NCBI RefSeq assembly: GCF_012489685.1
Contig: NC_080041.1
Span: 25,285,780-25,349,779 of the forward strand
Length of the DNA: 64,000 bases
Direction: 5' to 3'
From: Lotus japonicus
Lineage: Eukaryota; Streptophyta; Magnoliopsida; Fabales; Fabaceae
Made by a program: the position numbers and the translations under genes. Below the pieces are notes generated by a model, which was not told the DNA's origin, ran no database searches, and worked only from the letters and a program-made list of their open reading frames with translations. Position 1 is the first letter of the stretch, and every line of letters starts with the position of its first letter. Positions 23,084-34,734 of the stretch are shown piece after piece.

Positions 23084-23535
23084 CGCCGGACATAGATGTT
23101 ACAAGGTTGAGGTTTTGCAGGACCTCCCTAGCTAGAGAAGAACTAGAAAGGATGGATAGTTTACTGATTCAGCGGCGGAGAGTTGCTGGGCGAATCTGAT
23201 TGCTGATTTCGAGGAAAAAAAGTTTAGCAGGGGAGTTTTGGCTATTGGAGCCAGGCTCATTGCTGAACAGGAAAAGCGTTTGGAAAGACTGTTGAGCGGA
23301 AATTTGGACCTTTTCGAATGGATTGAAACGGAACCGACAAAGTGAGGAATACCTAAGGTTAAGCCGCCAGTACCGCAGGTACACCGCCGCGAGGGCAAAG
23401 GAAAAGGGAAAGATGTGCTACAAGAGGCGGTCAAGACCTCCAAGACAAAGGGAAGGTTTAAGATGCCCAGGGCGGGGCGGCAATAGAAGGGCAAGCTGAA
23501 GTTAGGAAAGACCACATGGAACCACAGGGGAACCC
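23084..23535 (+). pseudogene. pol-derived fragment of element N
   Basis: Just after the long-LTR element the reading resumes as GHRCYKVEV. A stop-ridden stretch then contains KFSRGVLAIGARLIAEQEKRLERL and NLDLFEW, equal in part to a segment of element 2 (33895-34221). In complete elements the RLT..QE.RL.KLL..N.DLFAWS block lies between protease and RT. The RT that should follow is missing and a Lys/Gly-rich stretch replaces it. Confidence 0.65.
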
Positions 23536-23685
23536 GGCGAGGGGGACCGTTTTCTGAAAGTGATGAATGGAGGACGAGAACTTCAGGGGTGAAGGATGTG
23601 AAGCTTGGGGAGTTGTTGTAGCTGGAAGCACGGGATGGCGACGCTGGGATATGGCGAGCTGGAAGCTTTGAAGAGTAAGGACGAA

Positions 23686-23733
23686 AAATAAAGACGAACT
23701 CTTTTTCTCCATCTCGGGAGTTTTTTAACGACG
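23686..23733. other. Inverted-repeat motif between convergent genes (element N)
   Basis: CTCTTTTTCTCC and GGGAGTTTTTTAACGACGC form the conserved motif found in elements 1, 2 and 3 between the end of pol and the antisense ORF. Confidence 0.65.
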
Positions 23734-24647
23734 CAAGTCAAGGTCGTTGAAGAGGTGGCAGACTTGGACTTTGGCGACGAAGAACACATACTCGCGTTGT
23801 TCAGCAACGGCGGCTTCACTCCTCAACCTGATTTCAAGATTCTCGGCGTTAACCTTGGCATGGGCCTTTACCGCGGTGATGACGTCTTCTTTCGCCGCCA
23901 GGTCGATCTCTGTTTGAGCCTTCAAGCTGGCGATCGCCTTGTCCTTCGCCGCCAGTTCTAAACTTTTCGCTGAGATGATTTCCTCCTTGGCGGCTACCTC
24001 TTGCAGTATTTTATGTTTTCGCTCCTCCAGCTAAATCTTGGCTCGGTTGGCTTATTTTCCCAACTTGGTCAGTTTTTCCTCGTAGGTGGCCTTCTGGGTT
24101 GATAGTTGGGATTCCAGCACCTTGCACCTTTCGGCGTGCTCAAAGTTGGCGGTGCGAAGTTGGCTCACCTCTTAACGCAACCTCTCAGCAACCTTGGTGG
24201 CAGAACCGTAATGCTTAAATGCATGTCCAAAAATGCTCCCGGCGTGGAGGAGGCTCGACATGGCCTCCTCAGCCATGTGGTCCAGACCTTTATCCAATAC
24301 CTCTTCCTCCAACTTTTCAAAGCTGACTTGTGAAAGGATGAAAGGTTGAGGTCCCTTGAAAGTGAAAGGGCGGCCGCGAGGAGGGCCTTCTTTTTCACCT
24401 TCAGGCCGGAAAGCTTGCCGAGAACCTTATGCGTTCTGGGGCGATAGACCGACTTGGCGAAGGGGGGAGACTGGCAAGGCTCCCGTCTTGCCTTGGGAAA
24501 GAATGATTTTTCCCTTGTGTAGGGCGAAAGGTTTGAGCAGGGACCTCAACCCACTGGGCGCAGATGATGAGACAGGCTCAGCATCGGTCGTGGACTGGTC
24601 AACAAGGAGTGGGGATTTCTTCTTCGGTGGCGGGCGAGGAACCTTAA
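23734..24647 (-). pseudogene. Antisense extra ORF relic of element N
   Basis: Minus-strand pieces match the C-terminal half of the antisense ORF: a coiled-coil segment (23925-23735, LAAKEDVITAVKAHAK.. and VFFVAKVQVCHLF) and, in another frame near 24260, MSSLLHAGSIFGHAF, equivalent to LLRAGCIFAHAF in element 3. Frame breaks are frequent. The N-terminal Transposase_28-like part and the 3' LTR are gone because the element is cut off near 24647. Confidence 0.65.
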
Positions 24648-24693
24648 GGTCACATGATAACTTTCTTACTTTCTCTTCTACCCATTTTTCCCG

Positions 24694-24720
24694 GTTATAT
24701 ATATATATATATATATATAT
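24694..24720. repeat. (TA)n microsatellite
   Basis: A run of about 12 TA units lies downstream of GH5 copy A. The equivalent place behind copy B (near 50650) has no TA run, so the expansion is specific to this copy. Confidence 0.95.
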
Positions 24721-25177
24721 CATGATTAGATCTGACGGTCACGATTTATTCTCATGTTCTCATATAAGAATCTCTTTCTCACATGATACATCCCCTATAT
24801 GAAGTAAGAATATATATTCTTCACTAGCTCTAGATTTTCTTTTTTGTAGCTTTTACTGAGTGAGCTCCTTCCCAGTTTTATGATTTGCGAATCAATCCCC
24901 CATATGCCCAATTCACTAATCAACTATCTTGATTGAGTTTGTAATGCTCAACGTTGAAGTGAGGACGAAGCATTAAAACTAAGTATAATACATCAAACTA
25001 AGCATATACTAACTGAATAAAAGATCTAATAACTGACTTATTACATTTGCCTTTGTTGTTGTTAGGCTGGTTTATTTATTAGTCAAAAGATTACACAAAA
25101 GATAAAAAAAAACTTTGTAAATTTCCTTTTTATTTGAGGATCACAAACTGTCTAATTTGTTTTTGGTAAACAACTTT

Positions 25178-28100
25178 CTAAAACTTGATATAACCATTTT
25201 TGATCATCCACTCCATACTCCAGTGATTGACGGAATTTTTATAACTCCAATAAGCCCATCCAAATGTTGCTTGCCCATAAACATCTAACTGGGCCTTGGC
25301 GAATCTTTGGTAGTCTTCTTTGGTAGCTCCCTGGAGTTGCCATTCAGCAACCCATTCACCTTGAATTGAAATTAATGTGGTTTAAAATTAGTACAGAATA
25401 CATTTAAAATAAATGAATAACGTAAATTCTAAAATAAAATTCACAGTTAAATTTCATGAACTATTAAAAATATTTGTATTCATAAGGATAAAGAAAGGTC
25501 ATTTGAAAACTCACCAACCAAAACTAGAGGACCGTTTGAAGTTGTAAGATAATTTAACTCTGCTTTACGATCGTTGTAAATGTAATCAATGTTTTGTTGG
25601 GCAGTCATGCTTTTAAAAAAATCTCCAAAAGCGTTGTAGTAGTGAACATCTATCACAGTTCGCGTAAGGCCATTGGCAACATTGAAGAATTCTCTAGGGT
25701 CTGGGGAACTTAACCTATTTGAAAACACAACATAAGCTTTGGAGGAGTGTTTGCGTACTGCTTCATATCCAGCCTTGTAGTACTTGTTTAGGCTCTCTAG
25801 AGTGGCACCGGGTGAGCGAGGCTCATTTAAAAGAGCAACTGCATAAAGGCTTGGGCTTTTTGTATATCTACATACAACACATAACAATATAGAATTGATT
25901 ATATAATGCAAATAACAATGGTTTTAAATTGTGCTTTGCAACTACCATCGTGATATCCAAGTTTTTCATGAATTATGTAAAATTGGCTGTTACCAATCTC
26001 TGAGTTTGCCCTGTAATGTATACGTAGAAAATATCATCGCCCCTCTAGCGATTATTTTACCTCCTGAGAATCAATTGTAGGACCTAAGGGCTAAGTGCCT
26101 AGCTGGGGTAGCTCGAGTCCTGGATCGAGTATTGGAAGGTAAAGTACTCGCAAGAGGGATGAAATATCCTACATATAAATCGATCGTAGGGAAAGCGCAG
26201 AAGTTAGTATGGACAACCGTATGCTACAACTTCATTAGCTGCATTCCTCCCTCCCCTAATTTTAAATATTATGATGCAACCGCCAATGTGATATCAGCTA
26301 CAATTTAAAATCATGATGTTACCATTTAAGTTTAAAACATGAAGGTTTGTCTATATAAAAGTGTTCTATATGTAATATAAACCTGGCAGTCAGGAAGTCT
26401 ATAACTTGAACTGTTTGTTGGATGGTTTCATCTGATTGTCCCCATTCTAGTGAACCATCTCTTGAAGAGCTGTGCTCATCGCCATTTTGAGAACCAGGTG
26501 CAGCATGAAGATCTATGATGATTTTCAATCCATATTTCCTGCACCAGATCAATAATCTATTAATATTGTTTTGAATTTCGTTATTAACTGAGCCTTTTAA
26601 TTTTCATTTTTTGTATCTAGCTGAAGCCACATAAATACTAGAAAATAAAGTTTATGGACTCACTCTGCCCACAAGAAGGCATTGTCTAGTGTGTTCAAGG
26701 AACCCTCAACATAAGGCCGTGGTGGACTTGGATCACTTGCTATCCACCAACCAACAGGAATTCTAACAGCATTTAATCCGTTATTTGCTATGAACTTGAA
26801 ATCCTCTTCTACAATAAAAGTGCTCCAATGTTCCTGAAAAAAACGTCAAACATTCACACATCAACATGTAAATAGTTGAACATCTAGAAGTTAGCTACGT
26901 TTCATGAAACTTTGCTTCTTTTCTTTATATCATATGTATATTTCACGAAAGACAATTGAAGGGGATATATATACACCTCTTTTAGTGAGTTTTTTTACAC
27001 CCAAGACTCAAACAGAACAAATTTATATGTAAGAAATGTTAACAAGTGTTATAAAACTCTATTTTTTATAGAAGCTTTTTTGAAGAATTATTAGATAAAA
27101 GCAAACACAATTCTTTTGACTTCCAACGCTTACTACCAATTTGAGTACTTGACCTGCAACTTGCTGGTCAATTCTTTGGCTTTAAATATATTAATTAATC
27201 TTAATACTACCTTCATTATTTGTGGTGCTTTTATGGGCCCATAACCATTTGTGAGTTGGAATTCTCCTTTCAACCCTCCAGTGATTCTCATTTCAAAAAC
27301 TGTTGGGTCATCTTCACGCCATCCGCTAACATGTGATACATCAGCAGTCACCAGCACCTCTGTTTTTGCCTGTAAATTTATTACACCCCATCAGAATTGG
27401 ATAAAAAATAAAATATTCATGTGCTTCACAATTTAAGGTTTAGAATAATTGATGAATGACAAAGAATCCATACAACAAGTGGTTTATAATATAATCCTTG
27501 TTGGTCACATTCTTCCAAGTTGAGGTTAGATGGATTTGCCGAATTGCATGACCTCAAGTCTAAAGGGCTTTCTTAGTCTTCTCTTTTCAAATTATGTCTT
27601 GTTTAAAAAGTAAGAAATGTACATTAAAATCTACCCAATTGTAAAATAATTTTATGGGCGACTAGCCCACGTACAAAGTGAGGACGTGTTGTGATTTCCC
27701 TTAGGCTATATTCGGTTTTATTGAACATAATCAAACAGATCAAAATAAAATATAATAGAACGAAATGGAATGAGATCCAACATAATGAAAATATTATTTC
27801 GTAGTTTGAATATTTTATGAGATGGTGAAATAAATTTATCACTTCATTGTTCGGGTCGAAGTCATGAATTATTCATTTTTTATCCTTAATTTTTTAAAAG
27901 AGCTTATCACTGATAACAACTACTTATTTTATCACTGCATGTACTTGACTAAGCGGTAAATGGCTGTTCACGAAATACAATATATTCTCATGAGCGAAAA
28001 TCAAACCCCAGCTTTATAATTAAAGAATAAGATGAGCTAACCGCTACGCCACACCTTGTAGTTCTTTTTTTTGTATATTACCTTTTTAATATAAATTTTT

Positions 28101-29108
28101 ATATTACCCCAGCTTTTGAAACACTAATATTGAATATATAATATAAACAGCAGCACAAAAAATATTTTAGTATCAGTAGTTATCAATGTCTCAATTCCAT
28201 CTCATTCTTTCCAAATCTCAAAAATTGATGGCAAGTAATGGAACAATTCCATCTCATCTTCATTTAACATACTCAAAAATTAATAGAACATTAAAAATCT
28301 ACTTCATCCAACCTCATTCCTATCCTTATCATCGATCCAAACATACCTCAGCAACTTATAACAAACATTTAAAGACTCCATTCTATACAAAAAATGAAAG
28401 GACATTTAATTACCTGCAAGTAGTATCCATTTGATGCTTTGATTCGAACACGGTTTGAACTGTCACTTTCCTTAATGACATCAAAAGTTGCAGAATCAGT
28501 GGGAGTGTTGGTCAAAGCAACTGCGTTAATCCCATTTAACCCCACAAACTGTTTGTTAAACACCCTGAATCTGAAAGCATTCTCATTTATCCTCCACAAC
28601 TACAAGATTACAGGGAACATCATCAAAATCTAACACCTATCTCACTCCAAAAACCAGTTTTAATTAATTGATGAACAAAAATCACTCACTGAAAATGTTT
28701 CCCAACCCGAAGCGGTTGAGCGATTTGCAACAAGGATTGTTCCTCCACCTGACTCTGCACAGAGATACTTCCCTGTCGTAACAGACTTGAACTGAAGACC
28801 AGTTCCATCCTACAAAAATTTACCATGTATATGAAGAGGGCTATGACAATAAGAAACCATAAATATAATATGAATTGCAATTTCTTTCTGCATAGATATG
28901 TACTTACCAATAAGTCCTTATTTGGAATTCCATCGAACAGAGAAGGTTTCATCCAACCTTCAGTAACCAGCCAACCACCTAGATTAACTGCTTTCACTTG
29001 AAACTCAGGATTTTGAGTTAACAAATGTCTCCCACCATAGGTGATAGCAAACATGGTAAAGATAGTCAAGTTGAGAAGCCATATTTTGAGGTTGATACAG
29101 CTCGTCAT
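25178..29108 (-). CDS. GH5-family glucan 1,3-beta-glucosidase-like protein, copy A (intact)
   Basis: Eight exons (29108-28908, 28809-28690, 28599-28414, 27369-27211, 26833-26664, 26538-26383, 25867-25515, 25359-25178), all with GT-AG introns in consistent phase, give 508 residues. Residues 1-26 are a hydrophobic signal peptide, so the protein is probably secreted to the cell wall. Residues about 65-190 are the beta-trefoil (fascin-like) domain found in this plant family (FKSVTTGKYLCAESGGG). The GH5 domain follows: WWIASDP, DLHAAPGSQNG, the acid/base Glu346 in LLNEP, VIDVHYYN, and the nucleophile Glu450 in VGEW. It ends WMIKNGYIKF, the usual family end. The ATG at 29108 is chosen because it opens the signal peptide. 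Related plant proteins are annotated as glucan 1,3-beta-glucosidase or 'cellulase family 5'. The exact substrate is unproven. Confidence 0.93.
27690..28360. other. Insertion-derived DNA in intron 3 of GH5 copy A
   Basis: Intron 3 is 1044 bp in copy A but only 297 bp in copy B. The extra DNA contains, on the minus strand near 28052-27985, GTGGCGTAGCGGTTAGCTCA and GGGGTTTGATTTTCGC, which resemble the A and B boxes of a tRNA-derived SINE. The outer parts read AGGCTATATTCGGTT near 27704 and, reversed, AGGTATGTTTGGATCG near 28350, a weak inverted pair suggesting a MITE that carries or was hit by the SINE. Splice sites are intact. Confidence 0.4.
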
Positions 29109-29160
29109 GTTTAGATTTCTTTGATATCTTTGTCTCAACTTTTAGGAAATTGTTAACGTA

Positions 29161-29168
29161 TTATATAG
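29161..29168 (-). promoter_or_regulatory. TATA box of GH5 copy A
   Basis: CTATATAATA on the minus strand lies about 53-60 bp before the ATG, which implies a 5' UTR of only about 25-30 bases. The surrounding 150 bp recur as a diverged inverted copy near 31580-31700. Confidence 0.7.
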
Positions 29169-29169
29169 G

Positions 29170-31574
29170 GAATAGAGATAAAGTGGAGTACAGCCGTACA
29201 GGTCTAGAAACTCTAACCCATTACAGTTGACCCAGTTGACCCAATTGATTAGTTCACAAAATGCACTTTTTATTATGAGTAGTTGTTTACTCTAATTTTT
29301 GGTAAAGAAATGAGAATTAGATCAATTTCAGAACTGAACTTGAGTCCTTTTGGGTTTTTTTTATTGAAAATGTTTAAATGACAATTTTAAATTTGTGATT
29401 AACAAAAAAGTACTTGAACTTTAAATTGGATTTAAACACTTAGATTTCGAAATTAAAGAAAGAAATGAACAAGAAGAAGAAAAGAAATTGCAAACAGAAC
29501 AAATATTGCATGATAAGAAATCATACTTTAGTTTCTCTGACTCCCAATTTGTCACCTTGAGTTTGGCTAATATTTTAAGAGATAATTTTTGAGTATCCGA
29601 TTGGGAACCCCAAAAATCCCTCGCTAAAAATGTAAATCCAAACTATCATCTTAATGACTAGCTAGTTAACTATAACATCGCACGTGTCTTTCAACACTAA
29701 ACTAACTACTACTTGAAAACTTTATGCGCGTCCAACAGTGTAATTTCTCTTTTCCACGTGGTTGCACCCGTTCTAACTTGAAACTTGACCCATCGACTCA
29801 ACATCAATATGTAACTGTCATTACTTTTGAAGTACTCCTTGTAAATAAATGATAGAACATATACCTATAGGCTTTGCAAGAGTGTAGGAAGTCCCTTAAA
29901 TGAGACTTTTGATCATGTGGGAAACATTGGGTTGTCCTATCTTAGTTTGTTGTGCCTCAACCTTCTTGCAGTCGATCGGTTATGAGCTAGGAAGCGACGT
30001 CCCATTCCGAGTCATTCTGTTTGTCCTTTTGATGAGTGCTTATGTGCATGCCTTTTGGTCGACTGAGACACCTCTAGGTCCGACAACATCGTAGCCGGGT
30101 GGAACAGGAGCCCCTCAGCTTGGTATTTCAAATTTAAAGTTCTTTTTGTTTGATCTGTTTACTTGTTCAAGTAAGAAAGAAAGCCCAAAAGGTCACTTTA
30201 TGTATACTTTTTTCCCGCTTTTTTTCTTCTTCTTAGTTGAAATTCCAATTTCGACCTCTCTATCAAGTCAATTTTCTTACCATCCTTCATATCTTTGTTC
30301 TATAATGCCCACTTCTTCACTTTTAAAATCTTCGTTAGAAGCTTGAATCAAGAAGTGCTCACGTTTTCGTTGTTTCAATTTTGGCAATCAGATCTGATTT
30401 TCCCCACGATTTTTGTAACCACTTTGGCGGTTTATCCCTTTTTAACCAAGTTATAGACCCTAATTTTTGCTCCTTAAATTTGAATTTTAAATTAGAGTCT
30501 TCCTTCAACCTCTCGAAGATGGAAATCGTTCCTATTTTGCTCTTCCTTACATATCTTTTCTACAATTTTCAAGTGATATTGATGAAATTCGTCCCTCCAA
30601 CTCCGAGAAGGGTTGTATTCTAACCCTCCCAGCTTGGGTTTAATCTCAAGTCTACACACAAAATCTTTTTGAGAGGATCTCGAGAAGAACAATTTTTTGA
30701 AGTTTTCTCTTATTCATTTCTCGTTATCGTTTATGCAAATTTTCTTCCAACGGCTCGTAAGAAACAAAAACAAACTTCACAACTGATTCTCACATACATC
30801 AGAGGCTTCCATATTTGATTAACAAGGAGATTCTATCTACTAGCTATAGATCAACTCTTCTCTGATGATGTCAACTTGAATGCGGTCGGGAGTACTGAGA
30901 AGCCTAACCTATATTCCTTCATTGTTCCGAGCTGAGCTGATCTCATTTGCACTAAATGACGAAAGAGATTTTACCTACACCATTACTAATTTTAAATATT
31001 TTCAGTTTTTAAAATAGATAACAGTTTTCAAAACCTTAATCAAACATGTCCTAAACCATTGATTTCTAAATTTGATGACTAAGAAAAAAATTAAAACTAT
31101 TACTGCTGCAAAGGGTAGTGGACAAGTGGGGAGATGGGAGACAACCTATGTTGATCTTGAGGAAAGTACTCGGGAAGTACTTCATTTGCTATGCAATTTA
31201 TCCTTCTAGATGTTAGTTAGTGGAAAACTATATTTCAAGTGGAACTAATGAATGAGAACTTGGGATCAAACTCCATGAGCTGATAAAGATACAAAGATAT
31301 TCTTATTTTTACAATGATTTATAAATCATCTTTTTAATTTTTCATTTTTAAATTAGATATTATACAAAGTTTTAAAAAAATATGTACCAAATAAATTTTA
31401 ACTCAAAATGAACTTTTAAACTAAAAAAATGAAAGTTCCAAACGCTATCCAAGAGTCAATAGAAAACAACAAGAAGTCAATTACAAGAGGGAAAGGACGG
31501 TGGCGGTGCTGGACTTGATGCGTTGTATGTGAATACTCAACTAGTAATATATCTAGTAATGTTAACGCAGCCTA
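29170..31574. other. Intergenic stretch without recognisable gene
   Basis: It is AT-rich. A 64-codon frame at 29900-30094 and a few others have no recognised domain. 30100-30800 is pyrimidine-rich and could be an old LTR, but I find no pair or ends. Nothing else is supported. Confidence 0.5.
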
Positions 31575-31732
31575 ATGCGAACTCTAATGGGTCAGACTTC
31601 AGAGTTTCTAGATTTGGACTCCACTTGATCTCTATTCTGTATATTGCTTTAACAATCTTCCAAAGCTTGAGATAAAGATATCACAGAAATCTAAACATGA
31701 CGAGCATCTTAAATCATTGCGGTTGTAGTTAG
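31575..31732 (+). pseudogene. 5' fragment of a GH5 gene (promoter plus first codons), inverted
   Basis: The plus strand reads AATGGGTCAGA..GAGTTTCTAGA..CTCCACTTGATCTCTATTC..TTAACAATCTTCC..AGATATCA.AGAAATCTAAAC then ATGACGAGC (ATG at 31697). This aligns with the promoter, leader and first three codons (MTS) of copy A over about 140 bp with scattered changes. The TATA box is mutated (GTATATTG), and after MTS the sequence diverges and stops within 12 codons. It points away from copies A and B. Confidence 0.8.
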
Positions 31733-31841
31733 TCGAGACTCTATCTATAATGTTATTTGTAAATACAATATAATCGTCAATTCAAATTACAAATTTTGTT
31801 GTATTTGAATTATTTTTCTAGTTTCTTTAATTATTTCCACA

Positions 31842-32160
31842 TGGACTGGGGAGACCCTGAGGTCCCTCGCCCAGGCGCGCCAGCCTGGGGCAATATGCGA
31901 GTCAGGTAGTTGAGCTTTCTCCCGGGAGGCCCAACTAGCCCATTAGGAGAAGTTAGGGGCGCAAAGCCCAACTCCCGAATCTATAAATAGGGAGAGGTTA
32001 CCAATTGTAAGGAACTCTTGGCTCATTTGAGAAATAAAAGACTTGAAATTCAGTTATTTTCTCTCTCTAAGCGGTTACGCTCTCATTCCCTCTAGATTCT
32101 CACATCACGATCCTCTCACTATGGGTACCGTACCTCATCTCTGTGTTCTTGGATAGAACA
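31842..32160 (+). repeat. 5' LTR of Tat element 2
   Basis: It starts TGGACTGGGGAGACCC and ends TTGGATAGAACA. TATAAATAGGGAG near 31981 is the TATA box. The PBS (TGGCGTCGTCTGTGGGGATC) starts at 32163. Confidence 0.92.
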
Positions 32161-32304
32161 TTTGGCGTCGTCTGTGGGGATCGGTAGATTTCAATTCCCG
32201 GATCACGTGGATTGTGATTTGATTGAGAGAAGTTCGATTTTCCGTGCAATTCTCTTCAGTTTTCTAGAATTTTGGTTAAATTCTTGGTTCGCTTGTGAAG
32301 TCTG

Positions 32305-33890
32305 ATGGAGACACGTCGTCGAAGACGCGACGGAGAGCAGGAGCAGCGGCGCGGCTCTCCACCGCATCGTGTAGGAGGCAGGTCACGACGAGAACAGGTC
32401 CGCCGCGACGAGTCCGAGCAATTGACTCCTCCTCCACCTCCACCGCCTCCACCTCCTCCTTCTCCAACACCTCCTTTGCCTTCTCCGCCGTCCTCACCGG
32501 AGCAATAGAGGTCACCAACACACTCACCAAGAGCCTCGAGGGGAAGAACACTGTCGCCACAAGCTCCGATCACCGGTCGAGATTGGCAACGTCTGATCTG
32601 AAGTGTCGATGACATTCGGCAGCAAAACGATTACTTACAAGAGCAGTTGGAGTATTATCGTGTCGAGCAACAAGATGAAGGAGAGCGTGAAGCCGAGGCC
32701 GTGGCGGAGTTTGAACCGTTCTTGGCAGCAAATAGTGGCAAGGCCGATCCCAAGGAGCATCTGCTGTATTTCAACACGAAGATGGTGATAAGTGCAGCTT
32801 CTGATGCGGTGAAGTGCAGAATGTTCCCGTCAACTTTTAAAGGCACGGCGATGGCTTGGTTCACGACTTTGCCTCGCGAATCTATCACGAACTTCCGCGA
32901 TTTCTTGTCAAAGTTCCTTGTTCAGTTCTCCGCGAGCAAGAGCAAGCAGATTACGATAGAGGACTTATACAACGTACGCCAGTCAGACGGAGAAACTCTG
33001 AAGCAGTACGTGAAACGATTCAGCGCGGCGTCTGTTAAAATTGAGGAGTCGGAACCACACCCTTGCGCGCGCGCTTTTAAGAACGGGCTGCAGTCAGGAA
33101 AGCTGAATAGCAAGTTGAGTCGTACGCCGGCTAGGTCGATGGCAGGGATCTGGGCGCGAGCAAATACCTACATTTTGGACGAGGAGGATGATGCCTTCAA
33201 GAGGAAGCGCGCGAAAATAGAAAAGGATGGCGATCAGAGGGACGCGTCATCAGAAGGCAAACAAAGTAAGGAAAAAGGAGAAGGCGGTAAGCGGCGAGAT
33301 AAGAAGGTAAATTCAGGAGTGAAAGTAGCGAGAGAGTTGTTGTATCCTAGGAAGGAGAGCTTCGAGCGCCGTCGCCCGTGGCACCAGGCCGACTCCCGCC
33401 GGCGGGAGGAATCAGGGAAAAGCTTAAGTGCACATTTGACGGAGTTGCTTCAGGAAGTTAAGGCAACACACGCGGTTGAGGAAGGCGAGAGGGAGGCCAA
33501 TCCACCCCGAGTGGCGGCAGATAAGACAAAGTGGTGCGAGTATCACCGTTCGGTGGGCCACGACACTAGGGATTGTTTTACATTGAAAAACGAAATTGGA
33601 AGGCTAATCCGGGCGGGGCGCTCGCAGTTGAACGACCAAGGTTATCGCTCGAGCGGCGAACGACAGCAGGGAAACCGGTATAAAGGGGGCCTCTAGCAGG
33701 ACGAGCGCAGGCGGGACGATCGCCGTCAGACGCCGACCACTGACAAGAAGGAGACGCTGGCATCGAGGAAGAAGGGGGCGGAGGAGACCTTCAACAAAGA
33801 TCATGAACCTCCAGTTGGGACAATAAACACAATTGCAGGTGGCTTTGGTGGAGGCGGTGACACAACCTCGACGAGACGAAGGCATGTAAG
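32305..33890 (+). pseudogene. gag of Tat element 2 (lightly damaged)
   Basis: The ATG at 32305 opens METRRRR, a Pro-rich stretch follows, and a stop comes near 32506. The main 349-codon frame (32647-33696) contains AWFTTLPRESITNFRDF and YNVRQSDGETLKQYVKRF (retrotransposon gag domain), a Lys/Glu-rich linker, and the zinc knuckle WCEYHRSVGHDTRDC near 33532-33576 (C-x2-H-x4-H-x4-C). A stop at 33694 precedes a degenerate tail ending NTIAGGFGGGGDT and RRHVRAVT, where other elements enter the protease. Gag packages the RNA and assembles the particle. This copy would need repair of two breaks. Confidence 0.85.
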
Positions 33891-33894
33891 AGCG

Positions 33895-34596
33895 GTGACA
33901 TCGGTGCAACAGTTGGAGCAGATGATAGATAGGAAGATAGAAAGATTGAGGAATAGCCAAGGACAGGGTAGGCTGGATGGTAGGACGGGAAGAGATGAGC
34001 AATTCATAGATGCACATGCAGAGGAGCGCTGGGCAAGCATAATTGAGGGTTTGGAGAGGTATAAATTCAGCAGAGGGGTGCTGGCGATCGAGCCCAGGCT
34101 CACGATCAGTCAAGAACGACGCCTAGAAAAACTGGTAGAGGACAATTTCGACCTCTTCAGTTGGAGTTCGAAGGATGCGACACTTTGGGAGCTGCCGAGG
34201 TTCAGGAAGCCAACTCTCTAGAACAAGGGCCTAGACGAGCGAAAGGAAACAAGGGTGATGAGCCAGGAAATGGACAAGCGGATCTTTCAGCGTGGTAGTG
34301 GCGAGCCAAATGGAAATAGGGTGCTTATGCGACCTGGAGGCAAGCCGAATGCTTGGAAAAGAAGCCCAGCGAGCCGCCGCGTGGGCAAGGGAAAAGGAAA
34401 GGCAGGATACTGGAAACCGGTGGGGTCGGCAGTTTTCAAAACTGGTGTAGCTAAGCGCGGCAAGCAGAAAAGCGAGTTAGGTGAAGTTCCTCATTACTAT
34501 GGGGCGGGCTGGCGAAAGGATCAACCTCGCAATGACAATGAGTGGGTAGCTAGCACATCGGGTTTGAAGGGTGAGGTGCTTGGCATGGTGCTCTGA
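33895..34596 (+). pseudogene. Pol-linker remnant joined to gag in element 2
   Basis: Where the protease should begin, the frame reads EQMIDRKIERL.. and then RYKFSRGVLAIEPRLT and NFDLFSWSSKDAT, the block that normally separates protease from RT, and stops at 34221. A second, basic frame (34255-34596, Lys/Gly/Arg-rich) has no relative I recognise. Element N has the same KFSRGVLAI junction, so the deletion was inherited and not made independently. Confidence 0.6.
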
Positions 34597-34664
34597 TCTG
34601 ATGGGTTGATGATAGAAGCGAAGACGCGACAAGGAGACTGCAGAATTAGGACAAAAAATAAAGA

Positions 34665-34704
34665 AGCACTCTTTTTCTCCGTCACATGAGTTTTTTAATG
34701 AGGC
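34665..34704. other. Inverted-repeat motif between convergent genes (element 2)
   Basis: GCACTCTTTTTCTCC then ATGAGTTTTTTAATGAGGC. The pairing CTCC/GGAG is weakened here (ATGAG), but the flanks match the motif of element 3. Confidence 0.6.
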
Positions 34705-34734
34705 ATCCCTCAAATGTAAAATCTTTTTACAAAA

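Larger units (their letters stand above)
10859..24647 (+). mobile_element. Tat-lineage Ty3/gypsy element N (nested host, 3'-truncated)
   Basis: It has a 5' LTR (10859-11146), a PBS, and a gag-protease relic interrupted by a Cassandra TRIM and, after the protease, by the long-LTR element at 14224-23078. The sequence resumes at 23084 with a pol-derived fragment, an inverted-repeat motif and an antisense-ORF relic up to about 24647. Sequence from the GH5 copy A downstream region starts there, so the element's 3' end and 3' LTR are missing. It shares its internal deletion with element 2. Confidence 0.85.

Noticed and set aside
29900..30094. 64-codon hydrophobic frame as a small membrane-protein gene
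   Set aside because: No start context, no related protein recognised, no promoter, and it lies in a degenerate AT-rich spacer.
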